From Candidatus Gastranaerophilales bacterium (GTDB lineage Bacteria; Cyanobacteriota; Vampirovibrionia; Gastranaerophilales; Gastranaerophilaceae): a stretch of 47,258 nucleotides of DNA. The stretch covers positions 1-47,258 of the forward strand of contig CALVCR010000138.1 of assembly GCA_944326125.1 (NCBI GenBank), given 5' to 3'. How positions within the stretch are numbered: position 1 is the stretch's first letter; each line of letters starts with the position of its first letter. This document shows, in pieces, positions 19,077 through 26,165 of this stretch. The notes beneath the pieces are model-generated. The model did not search any database. It worked only from the letters and a program-made list of their open reading frames with translations, and was not told the origin of the DNA. Both the position numbers and the translations under genes were made by a program.

Positions 19077-19094
19077 TTGTTCAATTTTAAACAA
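19077..19094. promoter_or_regulatory. Imperfect palindrome over the RND promoter, candidate operator
   Basis: TTGTTCAATTTTAAACAA is an 18-bp inverted repeat with 7 of 9 positions matching. It covers part of the -10 and the expected start, the usual place for a TetR- or MarR-type repressor site. No such regulator gene is adjacent. Confidence 0.4.
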
Positions 19095-19119
19095 TAGCCC
19101 AAACACGGTCTTTAGTCAA
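19091..19119 (-). promoter_or_regulatory. Promoter of the RND efflux operon
   Basis: On the minus strand TTGACT (19119-19114), 17 bp, TATTGT (19096-19091), about 43 nt before the adaptor start codon. Confidence 0.6.
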
Positions 19120-19126
19120 GATTCAT

Positions 19127-19741
19127 TCAATTTAAAAGCTTATTGTTCTTAGTTAATATCCCTTCATGATGAATATACTTACCCCTTTCTATATCGTAGG
19201 TAATAACATCCGGTATTTCAAGCTTTTTTACTTTGCTCAAATATTTTTCCCTATCCTTCTCAAAAGATTTTTTCACTTTATCGACCTCAAGCATGTTATA
19301 AATCAAATATCTTTTTGCGTATTGAAGCGCAACACTGCCGCATATCGGGCTTTTTTCATATTTAAAGATATTAAATTCAAGTATAATAGGCAGTTTAGAT
19401 GTGTCAATTAAAATAAAATCAATTAAGGATTGATTATTTTCCTCATCATTTTCTATTGAACAAGGGCAGTTCATAGAACTCAGGTACTCACTCATACTTT
19501 TCGCATAATCTATCGGAGAATATGCGGTCGGGAAGTGATGTACCGCTACTAATTCCGTCCAGCTTTCATAAGTTTCGCCATTTTTATAATACTCATTTAT
19601 ATAGCTTCCGATTTCAGGAGATTTAGCACTATAGTACAGAGTAAATTTACTGCCGTTAAGTTTCAGACTTGGCATCAAATTTGAAGCAAGAACAGGCAGC
19701 ATAGCTAATAAACAAAACGTTATGATTACAATTCTTTTCAT
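19127..19741 (-). CDS. Hypothetical exported protein
   Basis: A 204-aa protein not recognised. A clear signal peptide (MKRIVIITFCLLAMLPVLASN) indicates export to the periplasm. The mature part is soluble, with three Cys (two in MNCPC, one in PICGS) that could form a disulfide, and a Lys-rich C-terminus. A good promoter (TTCACA, 17 bp, TATTCT) ends 8 nt before the ATG with no Shine-Dalgarno, so the mRNA is probably leaderless. The gene ends close to the RND promoter and has no obvious terminator. Confidence 0.7.
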   Translation of the reverse strand: MKRIVIITFCLLAMLPVLASNLMPSLKLNGSKFTLYYSAKSPEIGSYINEYYKNGETYESWTELVAVHHFPTAYSPIDYAKSMSEYLSSMNCPCSIENDEENNQSLIDFILIDTSKLPIILEFNIFKYEKSPICGSVALQYAKRYLIYNMLEVDKVKKSFEKDREKYLSKVKKLEIPDVITYDIERGKYIHHEGILTKNNKLLN

Positions 19742-19748
19742 AACATTA

Positions 19749-19777
19749 AGAATAACACATCCAGAAAGTTTTGTGAA
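19749..19777 (-). promoter_or_regulatory. Promoter giving a leaderless transcript
   Basis: TTCACA (19777-19772), 17 bp, TATTCT (19754-19749) on the minus strand. The last -10 base is 8 nt before the A of ATG 19741, so transcription should begin at or next to the start codon. Confidence 0.5.
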
Positions 19778-19783
19778 TAATCC

Positions 19784-20002
19784 CTAACCTGCTATTGCCC
19801 TTTTCGCTAACAACGCCGGATCAGCTATAGCTGTAGTGTAAGTAATATAATCTGCAGCAGGAGCAAAATATTTACGCATTGCCATGCGGTTTGTTACTTT
19901 TTCATAACAAACAAACGAATCCACATTATCCTTAATATAGCCAGCAAAAATCCTTTGCTTGTGGGACAATTCATAGTCCTTCAAATTCTTGACGATATAC
20001 AT
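19784..20002 (-). CDS. Small hypothetical protein
   Basis: A 72-aa protein I do not recognise (starts MYIVKNLKDYELSHKQRI; ends AIADPALLAKRAIAG). It looks soluble, with no signal peptide. A perfect TATAAT at 20011-20016 lies 9 nt from the ATG, so the leader would be about 2 nt or none; an AGG just before the ATG is the only Shine-Dalgarno-like trace. It is divergent from holA. Confidence 0.6.
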   Translation of the reverse strand: MYIVKNLKDYELSHKQRIFAGYIKDNVDSFVCYEKVTNRMAMRKYFAPAADYITYTTAIADPALLAKRAIAG

Positions 20003-20010
20003 ATACCTAT

Positions 20011-20016
20011 ATTATA
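20011..20016 (-). promoter_or_regulatory. -10 box for the 72-aa gene, near-leaderless
   Basis: Perfect TATAAT on the minus strand; TTTAAA at 20034-20039 is a weak -35 at 17 bp. Confidence 0.45.
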
Positions 20017-20075
20017 TATCATATCTATATCATTTTAAATAGGATTAACATAAAACTTTACATTAATTTTTATAG

Positions 20076-20081
20076 TATAAT
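20076..20081 (+). promoter_or_regulatory. -10 box of holA, leaderless
   Basis: Perfect TATAAT ending 7 nt before the ATG at 20088. No Shine-Dalgarno is present and the -35 is weak. Confidence 0.5.
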
Positions 20082-20087
20082 CTTAAT

Positions 20088-21050
20088 ATGGCTGTATACT
20101 TTTTTTACGGGGATGAAGACTTTAATATTGAACTTGAGATTGAGAATATGAAATCCAAACTCAATCAGGATTTTATTTCCATGAATTTTCAGGTTCTGGA
20201 TAATCCTGAATACCCTGAATTAATTACGGCACTCAGAACCCCGCCTATGATGTTCGGAAATATGCTGATTATAGTAAATGCGGATAAATATTTTTTATCC
20301 AATAAAAATTTCTTTGAAGATTCCGAACTGTCGGATATCGAAGATGCTTTAAAAAACAATCCTGACTCTTTGGACATCGTCTTTACGGTAAAACTGCCAA
20401 GAGATGAAAATAAAAAGCTTGATTCAAGAAGAAAACTCTATAAGATTTTAAATCAATACAACGCAAAAGAATTTGCGGCATTTAAGACATACAAAACCGC
20501 AGATATTGCAAACTGGATAAGGCAAAGAGGAAAGAAAAAAGACATTACGCTAAAAGATGATGCGGTTGAACTTTTAATTGAACATATAGGAAACAACTTA
20601 AGAGAATTTGACGGAGAGTTGGACAAGTTAAAACTGCTGGCTTATCCGGAAAAGACAATAACAAAAAAAATGGTTGAAGAAATTGCAATTTCAAATCAGG
20701 ATTTGTTCAACCTTGCAGAACTTATAATGACAAATAAAAAAGATATGGCACTTTTGGAATTCAAAAAGCTGCTTGATAAAAAGCATCCGCTTGAAGTGCT
20801 ATCAGCATTACAAACTATGATAAGAAAATGGATTATTCTTAAAACAAAATCAAACTTATCATCAATGGAGCTTTCCAAACTCACGGGACAGCATGAGTTT
20901 GTAGTTAAGCAAACTCTTCAAAAGCTAAAAAATACTAAAGCGTCAGATCTTGTTAAATTAAAAGAAAATCTTTTTGAAACAGAATGCAAGATTAAATCCG
21001 GAGAATCTTTAGATATGGTATCGGAGGTAGAGTGTGCTCTTATCAGATAA
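20088..21050 (+). CDS. holA: DNA polymerase III delta subunit
   Basis: The clamp-loader subunit that opens the beta sliding clamp. It opens with the family pattern VYFFYGDEDFNIE, followed by RTPPMMFGNMLIIVNADKYF in domain I and the NLREFDGELDKLKLLAYPEKTIT block, which is characteristic of HolA. The C-terminal collar domain is helical. Length 320 aa is normal. It overlaps holB by 17 bp, an unusual arrangement in bacteria that implies coupled expression of delta and delta prime. The start is supported by the -10 placed 7 nt upstream. Confidence 0.9.
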   Translation: MAVYFFYGDEDFNIELEIENMKSKLNQDFISMNFQVLDNPEYPELITALRTPPMMFGNMLIIVNADKYFLSNKNFFEDSELSDIEDALKNNPDSLDIVFTVKLPRDENKKLDSRRKLYKILNQYNAKEFAAFKTYKTADIANWIRQRGKKKDITLKDDAVELLIEHIGNNLREFDGELDKLKLLAYPEKTITKKMVEEIAISNQDLFNLAELIMTNKKDMALLEFKKLLDKKHPLEVLSALQTMIRKWIILKTKSNLSSMELSKLTGQHEFVVKQTLQKLKNTKASDLVKLKENLFETECKIKSGESLDMVSEVECALIR

Positions 21051-21879
21051 ATATCCGTTTTTAACAAATTATTTTACACAGGCATTGAGTACAAACTCCC
21101 GCCCGCTTCCGCAGAGTATACTGTTTTACGGAAATGATTTGGAGTCCCAATATATTCTTGCAAGAGAAATAGCCAGACTCTTGAACTGTAAGCAGGATAA
21201 AAGCGATAACTGTGATTGCCTTAACTGCAGATGGATAAGAGAAAACTCTCATCCGGCTGTTATGACTTTTTCCAGAGTAGATAATAAACCTGATGATGAC
21301 GATTCAAAAACCGTTATCTCAATTAAGCAATCAGCGCTTATAAAAGAAACTCTAATGTCGGCATCCGAATTCCACAGAGTATTTATATTCTGTGATAAAG
21401 ATGAAGATGGCAATATTGCAGGGCTGAATCAAAACAATTTTCAGGCAGAAACAGCAAATTCCCTTCTCAAAATAATAGAAGAACCTCAACCGGGTGTTAC
21501 TTTTATATTTCTTACCAGATATATTGAAGATCTTCTGCCAACAATAATTTCCCGCTCCCAATGCTTTTTTGTTCCGTCAAAAGAGGGGGTAAATTTTGAA
21601 TTTGGCGTGATAGCGGGCATTTTTGAAAACTATTGGAATTTTGAGAGAAAGGATGTATTTGATATTTCACAAAAACTTACGGATCTTACAAAAGACCATT
21701 CTGCGGTTGAAATATTACAGAGCATACAAAACTATATTCTTAGCATCCTGAAAGCAAATCCCGCCAAAACAGAATTTATTAACCACATAAAACTGGTTGA
21801 GGATGCTATAGAACAAGCCCGCCTTGGAATGAAACCAATTAATATATTTGATGATTTATGCCTGAAAATTATTACCTAG
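21034..21879 (+). CDS. holB: DNA polymerase III delta prime subunit
   Basis: AAA+ clamp-loader subunit of 281 aa. The zinc module is visible as LLNCKQDKSDNCDCLNC, with four Cys. The conserved NSLLKIIEEPQPGVTFIFLT and SRSQCF (sensor 1 region) identify a delta prime/DnaX-like subunit. The Walker A is degenerate (LFYGNDLESQY), as expected for the non-hydrolysing delta prime. It starts at GTG 21034 with TCGGAGG 6 nt upstream, inside holA. Its 3' end overlaps the convergent exbD/tolR gene by 8 bp. Confidence 0.9.
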   Translation: MLLSDKYPFLTNYFTQALSTNSRPLPQSILFYGNDLESQYILAREIARLLNCKQDKSDNCDCLNCRWIRENSHPAVMTFSRVDNKPDDDDSKTVISIKQSALIKETLMSASEFHRVFIFCDKDEDGNIAGLNQNNFQAETANSLLKIIEEPQPGVTFIFLTRYIEDLLPTIISRSQCFFVPSKEGVNFEFGVIAGIFENYWNFERKDVFDISQKLTDLTKDHSAVEILQSIQNYILSILKANPAKTEFINHIKLVEDAIEQARLGMKPINIFDDLCLKIIT

Positions 21880-22249
21880 CAAGAGAAATACTTGTCATTC
21901 CGGAATTTCTTGCAACATCCATAAGTTTTACAACAGTTCCGTGATCAGAATTATCATCAACCTGAATTAACAAACCGTCAGGATACTCCTTAATATGGGC
22001 AGTTATAAGAGATTCCAACTCAGTAACAGGAATTTCTTCTTCGCCGTAAAAATATCTGTTATCAGAGGTTACTGTCATATTCATAATCTTAGGATCCTGC
22101 TGCACCTGCTGTTTATCCACAACTTCCGGCACTGCAAGATTTAAGCCCTGCTGATCCAGCATAGGAGCAATTACCATCATGATAATTAACAGTACCAGAA
22201 AGATATCTGTCAACGGTGTTATATTAATTTCATTAAAACTATCACGCAT
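21872..22249 (-). CDS. ExbD/TolR-family protein (copy 1)
   Basis: A 125-aa component of a TonB/Tol-type proton motor, with one N-terminal membrane helix preceded by EINITPLTDIFLVLLIIM. The Asp in PLTD is the conserved proton-carrying residue. The periplasmic domain runs from about residue 45 to the end. It is the last of four minus-strand genes (tonB, exbB, exbD, exbD), and its start shares one base with the stop of the other exbD. The membrane-anchor block is almost identical to copy 2 in DNA. The 3' end overlaps holB by 8 bp. Confidence 0.9.
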   Translation of the reverse strand: MRDSFNEINITPLTDIFLVLLIIMMVIAPMLDQQGLNLAVPEVVDKQQVQQDPKIMNMTVTSDNRYFYGEEEIPVTELESLITAHIKEYPDGLLIQVDDNSDHGTVVKLMDVARNSGMTSISLAR

Positions 22250-22770
22250 TAATTACTCCAATCCTCATATTGATTATTTTCGGGTAAAACATTATTAGAT
22301 GTATAGTTAGAAGTAGTCTCATCCTGAAGTTTTTCCTGAGCCTCTTCTAATTTTTTCTGATCTTTTTTGTTTAAAGGTTCACCGGCTACAATCAGCTTTT
22401 TGTAATGCGCATCCTGCGCCGCATCCATAATATCCATAATTATTGAACTCTTTGCTTTTTCATCAGCTTTTACGACAAGTTCACCGTCTTTTGCATCACC
22501 CTTAACAGCCTCTAAATCCGCCGCAAGAGTTTCTATTGAAGAACGTTTTTCTCCGACGTACAAAGTGCCGTCTTTAGTTACAGAAATCGTTATTTTACCC
22601 TGCTCAATTGAGTTGCCGCTATTAACTTCCGGAATAGTAATAGAATTATCTATTGACTGAAATGTCGGCGCAACAACCATCATGATGATTAACAGAACCA
22701 GAAAGATATCTGTTAACGGTGTTATATTAATCTCTGTAAATAATGCATTTTTACCTGATTTAATAGCCAT
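22249..22770 (-). CDS. ExbD/TolR-family protein (copy 2, longer)
   Basis: A 173-aa ExbD/TolR paralogue with the same EINITPLTDIFLVLLIIM anchor and the conserved Asp. The periplasmic domain (DGTLYVGEKRSS through KKLIVAGEP) is followed by a Lys/Glu/Gln-rich extension of about 40 residues not found in copy 1. The two copies may form a heteromeric stator or serve two motors. It lies 13 nt after exbB and overlaps copy 1 by 1 nt. Confidence 0.9.
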   Translation of the reverse strand: MAIKSGKNALFTEINITPLTDIFLVLLIIMMVVAPTFQSIDNSITIPEVNSGNSIEQGKITISVTKDGTLYVGEKRSSIETLAADLEAVKGDAKDGELVVKADEKAKSSIIMDIMDAAQDAHYKKLIVAGEPLNKKDQKKLEEAQEKLQDETTSNYTSNNVLPENNQYEDWSN

Positions 22771-22783
22771 TTTTCACCTGAAT

Positions 22784-23431
22784 TTATAAAGCTACACTGG
22801 ATTTTGACTGAATAGCGGTATCTTCTTCCGAATCTACAAAGCTTAAGAAAAGAAGTTTGATTAACTGGAAGTCATCTTCAAATCTTTTTACGGTAGATTG
22901 GAAAGTGTTATAACAAATAACCGCAACAATAGCAACGCCCAAACCAAAAGCAGTTGCAATAAGAGCAGAACCGATACCCATAGCTACCGCTGCTGACTGG
23001 TTGCCTTGAGAAGCCAAATCCTGGAAAGTATACAGAATTCTTACAACAGTACCAAACAACCCTAAGAACGGAGCAACACCGCCTATTGTACCGAGAATAG
23101 TAAGTCTGTGTTCAAGTTTTCTTGTAGCAAGCGCTGCTGCAATATCAAATGAACGGGAAAAACCTGTTTTTTGCTCTGAAAAAATTCTCACAGCTTCTTC
23201 AGTTACTTCGCCAATAATACCGCCGCATTGTACAGCCAGATTTTGAGCTCCCATAAGATTGTTTTTAACAAGTTCTTTCTGCAATCTCGGAATAAACTCA
23301 ATAACGTTTCTTTTGTTTGCATTATAAAATGCAGCTCTGTCAATTGCCACCATAACCGTTAATATTGAACAAATCAATATCGGTAATAATACCGGCCAGT
23401 CCAATTGAATTGAATGTAATAGTAAATCCAT
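22784..23431 (-). CDS. ExbB/TolQ-family proton channel protein
   Basis: A 215-aa MotA/TolQ/ExbB protein with three membrane helices: WPVLLPILICSILTVMVAID near the N-terminus, then RLTILGTIGGVAPFLGLFGTV and AMGIGSALIATAFGLGVAIV, which carry the family signature. With the two ExbD proteins it forms the proton-driven stator energising the TonB/TolA-like protein encoded just upstream. Length is typical for ExbB/TolQ. It lies 41 nt after tonB. Confidence 0.92.
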   Translation of the reverse strand: MDLLLHSIQLDWPVLLPILICSILTVMVAIDRAAFYNANKRNVIEFIPRLQKELVKNNLMGAQNLAVQCGGIIGEVTEEAVRIFSEQKTGFSRSFDIAAALATRKLEHRLTILGTIGGVAPFLGLFGTVVRILYTFQDLASQGNQSAAVAMGIGSALIATAFGLGVAIVAVICYNTFQSTVKRFEDDFQLIKLLFLSFVDSEEDTAIQSKSSVAL

Positions 23432-23472
23432 AATATTTTACCCCTTTACCTCTTTATTTTATTATCCTCTTT

Positions 23473-24666
23473 TTAATACTTTGATGCTCCAAATACATTG
23501 TAGTCAAATGTAAACTGGATATCTATACTTTGCCCTTTAAAGTCAGCCGGCAGCGGTCTAAACGGAGCGGTCAGCTCGACAGCTTTCATAGCTGCGTTAT
23601 CAGCGGCTTGCAAGCCTGAAGACCTATGGACTCTGCATGATAACAATCTACCGTCTTTTGCAATCTTAAAGAGCAATACAACTCTTTTACTTTCGTTTCC
23701 TTTAGGAGGATCCCAATTGAGTTTAATTCTTCTCTGTAATTCTCTCATATATGGACCGAAATCAGGCTCTCTTAATGCATCAATTCCCGGAGCACCTCCG
23801 CCGCCGCCCGGGTTACCGATATTGCCGGTACCACCCGGTGCGGAACCTCTTGAGAGCTGTCCACCTCCACCGCTTGATGACGGAGATAGAGACGGTCTTG
23901 GCGCATACGAACCGGAACTAGAAGGAGAGCCGCTTCCGCCGGACGTTTTAGGAGCACCGGCAGTAGAAGAACCACCTATAGGACCTGTTGATAAAGTTTT
24001 ACCTACAGGAGCGCCTTTTGGAGCAGGCACCGTAAATGGAGTTGAAGGCTTCGCAACCGGTGCAGGTGTTGACACAGGTCTGGCACTTGGTCTTGCCGTA
24101 GGCGGAGCAGGTTTTGCCTGAGATGGTTTTGCTGCAGGAGCCGGTTGTGCCTTTGGCTGTTGAACCGGTTTCTTTTGAGTTTGCTGCTGAACCTGTTTTT
24201 GAACCTGCTTATGTGCAGCCTGCTGTTGTTTTTTTATAATTTTATTTGCGCTTGCTGCCGCAGCAGATGGTTTTTGCGCCCTCTTAGGCGCAGGGGAAGG
24301 CATAGAAACTTTTCTCTTAGGATCATTTATACCGCCGCTTCTTGAATCAATATCCGCCCTGTTTTTCGTATTAGGATCTCTCGGTTTCCCCGGTTTATCA
24401 ACAAGGACAAATTCAATATCACGTTTGGGCTGAACTTTCGGCTTCCCAAACAAATCCAGATTGATACCCATCAGAGCAAGCATAATAGACACAAACCATA
24501 TGAGAGCTACAACTGTAGGGTGCAATGCCGTTGAAATCATAAAAGAATTCTTAATAGGAATAACCTCAGGCTTGCTTGTTACAATTGAAGGAAGCGTATA
24601 TGGCTTAATATCCTTATCGTCCTCATCATCCATTATAAAACTTTTGTTGTTATCTAGTAATGACAC
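23473..24666 (-). CDS. TonB/TolA-like energy transducer
   Basis: A 397-aa protein with an acidic cytoplasmic N-terminus, one membrane helix (TALHPTVVALIWFVSIMLAL, about residues 46-65), and a long periplasmic arm rich in Pro, Ala, Lys and Gln (about 115-215). A Gly/Ser-rich segment (about 225-295) and a C-terminal TonB fold (about 305-397) follow, with RRIKLNWDPP and HRSSGLQAADNAAMKAVE. It is longer than most TonB proteins, so a TolA-like or adventurous-motility-type role is possible. I start at GTG 24664-24666 with an AGAGAG site about 8 nt upstream; an in-frame ATG 11 codons later is the alternative. It is the first gene of the tonB-exbB-exbD-exbD operon. Confidence 0.88.
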   Translation of the reverse strand: MSLLDNNKSFIMDDEDDKDIKPYTLPSIVTSKPEVIPIKNSFMISTALHPTVVALIWFVSIMLALMGINLDLFGKPKVQPKRDIEFVLVDKPGKPRDPNTKNRADIDSRSGGINDPKRKVSMPSPAPKRAQKPSAAAASANKIIKKQQQAAHKQVQKQVQQQTQKKPVQQPKAQPAPAAKPSQAKPAPPTARPSARPVSTPAPVAKPSTPFTVPAPKGAPVGKTLSTGPIGGSSTAGAPKTSGGSGSPSSSGSYAPRPSLSPSSSGGGGQLSRGSAPGGTGNIGNPGGGGGAPGIDALREPDFGPYMRELQRRIKLNWDPPKGNESKRVVLLFKIAKDGRLLSCRVHRSSGLQAADNAAMKAVELTAPFRPLPADFKGQSIDIQFTFDYNVFGASKY

Positions 24667-24748
24667 TTTTTAATCTCTCTAAATTTTCTCTTCTATAGAA
24701 TAATCTGATGTAATATTTTTTTAATTATCCTACTGAATATTTGCCCTG

Positions 24749-25516
24749 CTAATTTTCATAATAATAAGAAGAGGTGCTGACTGTAATCGGTTGCGTAAGT
24801 ACTATATCCACTGCTGCATTTGCCGGGATTTCTACATCATCACCTTTATCTATAACTGACTTAACGAGACCGCCGCCAGCTCCTACAGCTGTACCTAAGG
24901 CAGCTCCTCTGCCTATATTACCTCCGGCAAGAGCTCCGAATACAAGACCGGAAAGAGCACCTGTTGCAGAACCTACAGCTAAGTCTTTTGCGTAGTCCTT
25001 TGTTACATCAAGCTTAGTTCCGCCGACTAGCACACCTGTTCCGTCATCAGTCTTAATAACCGCAGAAATCGGAATCTGGCTTCCGTTAGGAGTATAGATC
25101 TGAGTAAATCTTACATTAAGCTTTCCATTCATGCTGCCATGTTTAGCTTTTGAAGCCTCAATTACTGTGCCATATATAGTACTACCGGCTGGTGCAACCA
25201 GCCTGTTATTATAATAAAAATCAGAGCCAAGAAGCATGTTAACACTCTGTCCCACAGTCGATGATGCAGACGAAATCGGCGTAGTTAAAACAGCACTCAT
25301 CGCAGTACCCGCAGGAACCATGACCACATTTCCCTGCAAAGTGTTATTTTGGATATTGTAATTACTATACTCAAGAGGTTTTTGATAATAGCCGCTGTTA
25401 TAAACCGGTTTGGTCTGTGTCGGTTCATAAGAATAATTAGAACCGGCAAACCCCGTACCTGAAGAAATTAACAGATTCATAGACAGCAATCCGGCTGCAA
25501 ACTTCTTATTTATCAT
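24749..25516 (-). CDS. Exported glycine-zipper protein, paralogue of the next gene
   Basis: A 255-aa protein with a signal peptide (MINKKFAAGLLSMNLLISSG). A Tyr/Asn-rich linker is followed by a beta-rich domain from about residue 65 (VVMVPAGTAMSAVLTTPI, then APAGSTIYGTVIEA, LNVRFTQIYTPNGSQIPI). That pattern recalls the VirB10/TrbI C-terminal fold. A Gly/Ala-rich glycine zipper (about 186-226) is inserted before a last strand (IPANAAVDIVLTQPITVS). A GGGGAGGA Shine-Dalgarno precedes the ATG. The same domain order without the zipper is seen in the adjacent 192-aa protein. An envelope role is likely; the exact function is unknown. Confidence 0.75.
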   Translation of the reverse strand: MINKKFAAGLLSMNLLISSGTGFAGSNYSYEPTQTKPVYNSGYYQKPLEYSNYNIQNNTLQGNVVMVPAGTAMSAVLTTPISSASSTVGQSVNMLLGSDFYYNNRLVAPAGSTIYGTVIEASKAKHGSMNGKLNVRFTQIYTPNGSQIPISAVIKTDDGTGVLVGGTKLDVTKDYAKDLAVGSATGALSGLVFGALAGGNIGRGAALGTAVGAGGGLVKSVIDKGDDVEIPANAAVDIVLTQPITVSTSSYYYEN

Positions 25517-25562
25517 CAGAGCGTCCTCCCCTTATAACATTTTATAATCTAAGCGGTATTTG

Positions 25563-26141
25563 TCAATTAATTAATGTGTGAGACATATTAATCGGTGCGA
25601 CTAATACCATAGTCAAATTAGCTCCGGCAGCTATTGTTACATGCTCACCCATTCTGCGTTCCGCTCCCGGAACACACTGCAGAACCCCCATGGCCCTGAA
25701 CATTGTCCATCGTTGATAATGAGGAATTTTGTTCCACGTCAGGGGAGGGGTCATTTCCCCGCCTATCAAATTATCATTCGCAGTATAGATGTACCCTTTT
25801 ATCGGAATTTCATATCCGTCAGCAAAATACATCTTATTTAGAAACACTTTCATTGAAGCATTTGTACCTTTTACAGGTTCGTGCTTCTTATCTATAAAAC
25901 CTGTTATTTTTGTGCCTTTAGGAATTACATTCGTTTCATACAAATATATATCCGTCGTGGTAATAAAATTTAAAGGTTCGCCTTCTTCACAGTAAGCAGT
26001 AGAAAATTCCTGCAAAGACATTATCGGAACATTGTATCCTGCCGGTATCTGAAACTCATCATATCCGCGAAGTTCAGAAGCTAATGAAAAAGTCATACCT
26101 GCTAACAAAAATATAATTGTATAAAAAAGTTTTTTTATCAT
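25563..26141 (-). CDS. Exported protein, paralogue lacking the glycine zipper
   Basis: A 192-aa protein with a signal peptide (MIKKLFYTIIFLLAGMTFSL). It aligns by eye over its length with the preceding protein: IPAGYNVPIM, VIPKGTKITGFID, MKVFLNKMYFADGYEIPIKG and the last strand AAGANLTMVLVAPINMS. It lacks the glycine zipper and carries two Cys (YCEEG and LQCVPG). An extended -10 (TGGTATAAT) ends 8 nt before the ATG with no Shine-Dalgarno, so the gene is probably leaderless and separately transcribed from the protease gene upstream. Confidence 0.75.
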   Translation of the reverse strand: MIKKLFYTIIFLLAGMTFSLASELRGYDEFQIPAGYNVPIMSLQEFSTAYCEEGEPLNFITTTDIYLYETNVIPKGTKITGFIDKKHEPVKGTNASMKVFLNKMYFADGYEIPIKGYIYTANDNLIGGEMTPPLTWNKIPHYQRWTMFRAMGVLQCVPGAERRMGEHVTIAAGANLTMVLVAPINMSHTLIN

Positions 26142-26148
26142 ACCCGCT

Positions 26149-26157
26149 ATTATACCA
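26149..26157 (-). promoter_or_regulatory. Extended -10 giving a leaderless transcript
   Basis: TGGTATAAT on the minus strand, within the 24-bp gap after the protease gene. The last base is 8 nt before ATG 26141. Confidence 0.5.
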
Positions 26158-26165
26158 TAAATTCA

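Noticed and set aside
23717..24121. 134-aa plus-strand frame opposite tonB
   Set aside because: Pro/Gly repeat translation caused by the low-complexity tonB codons; no start signals.
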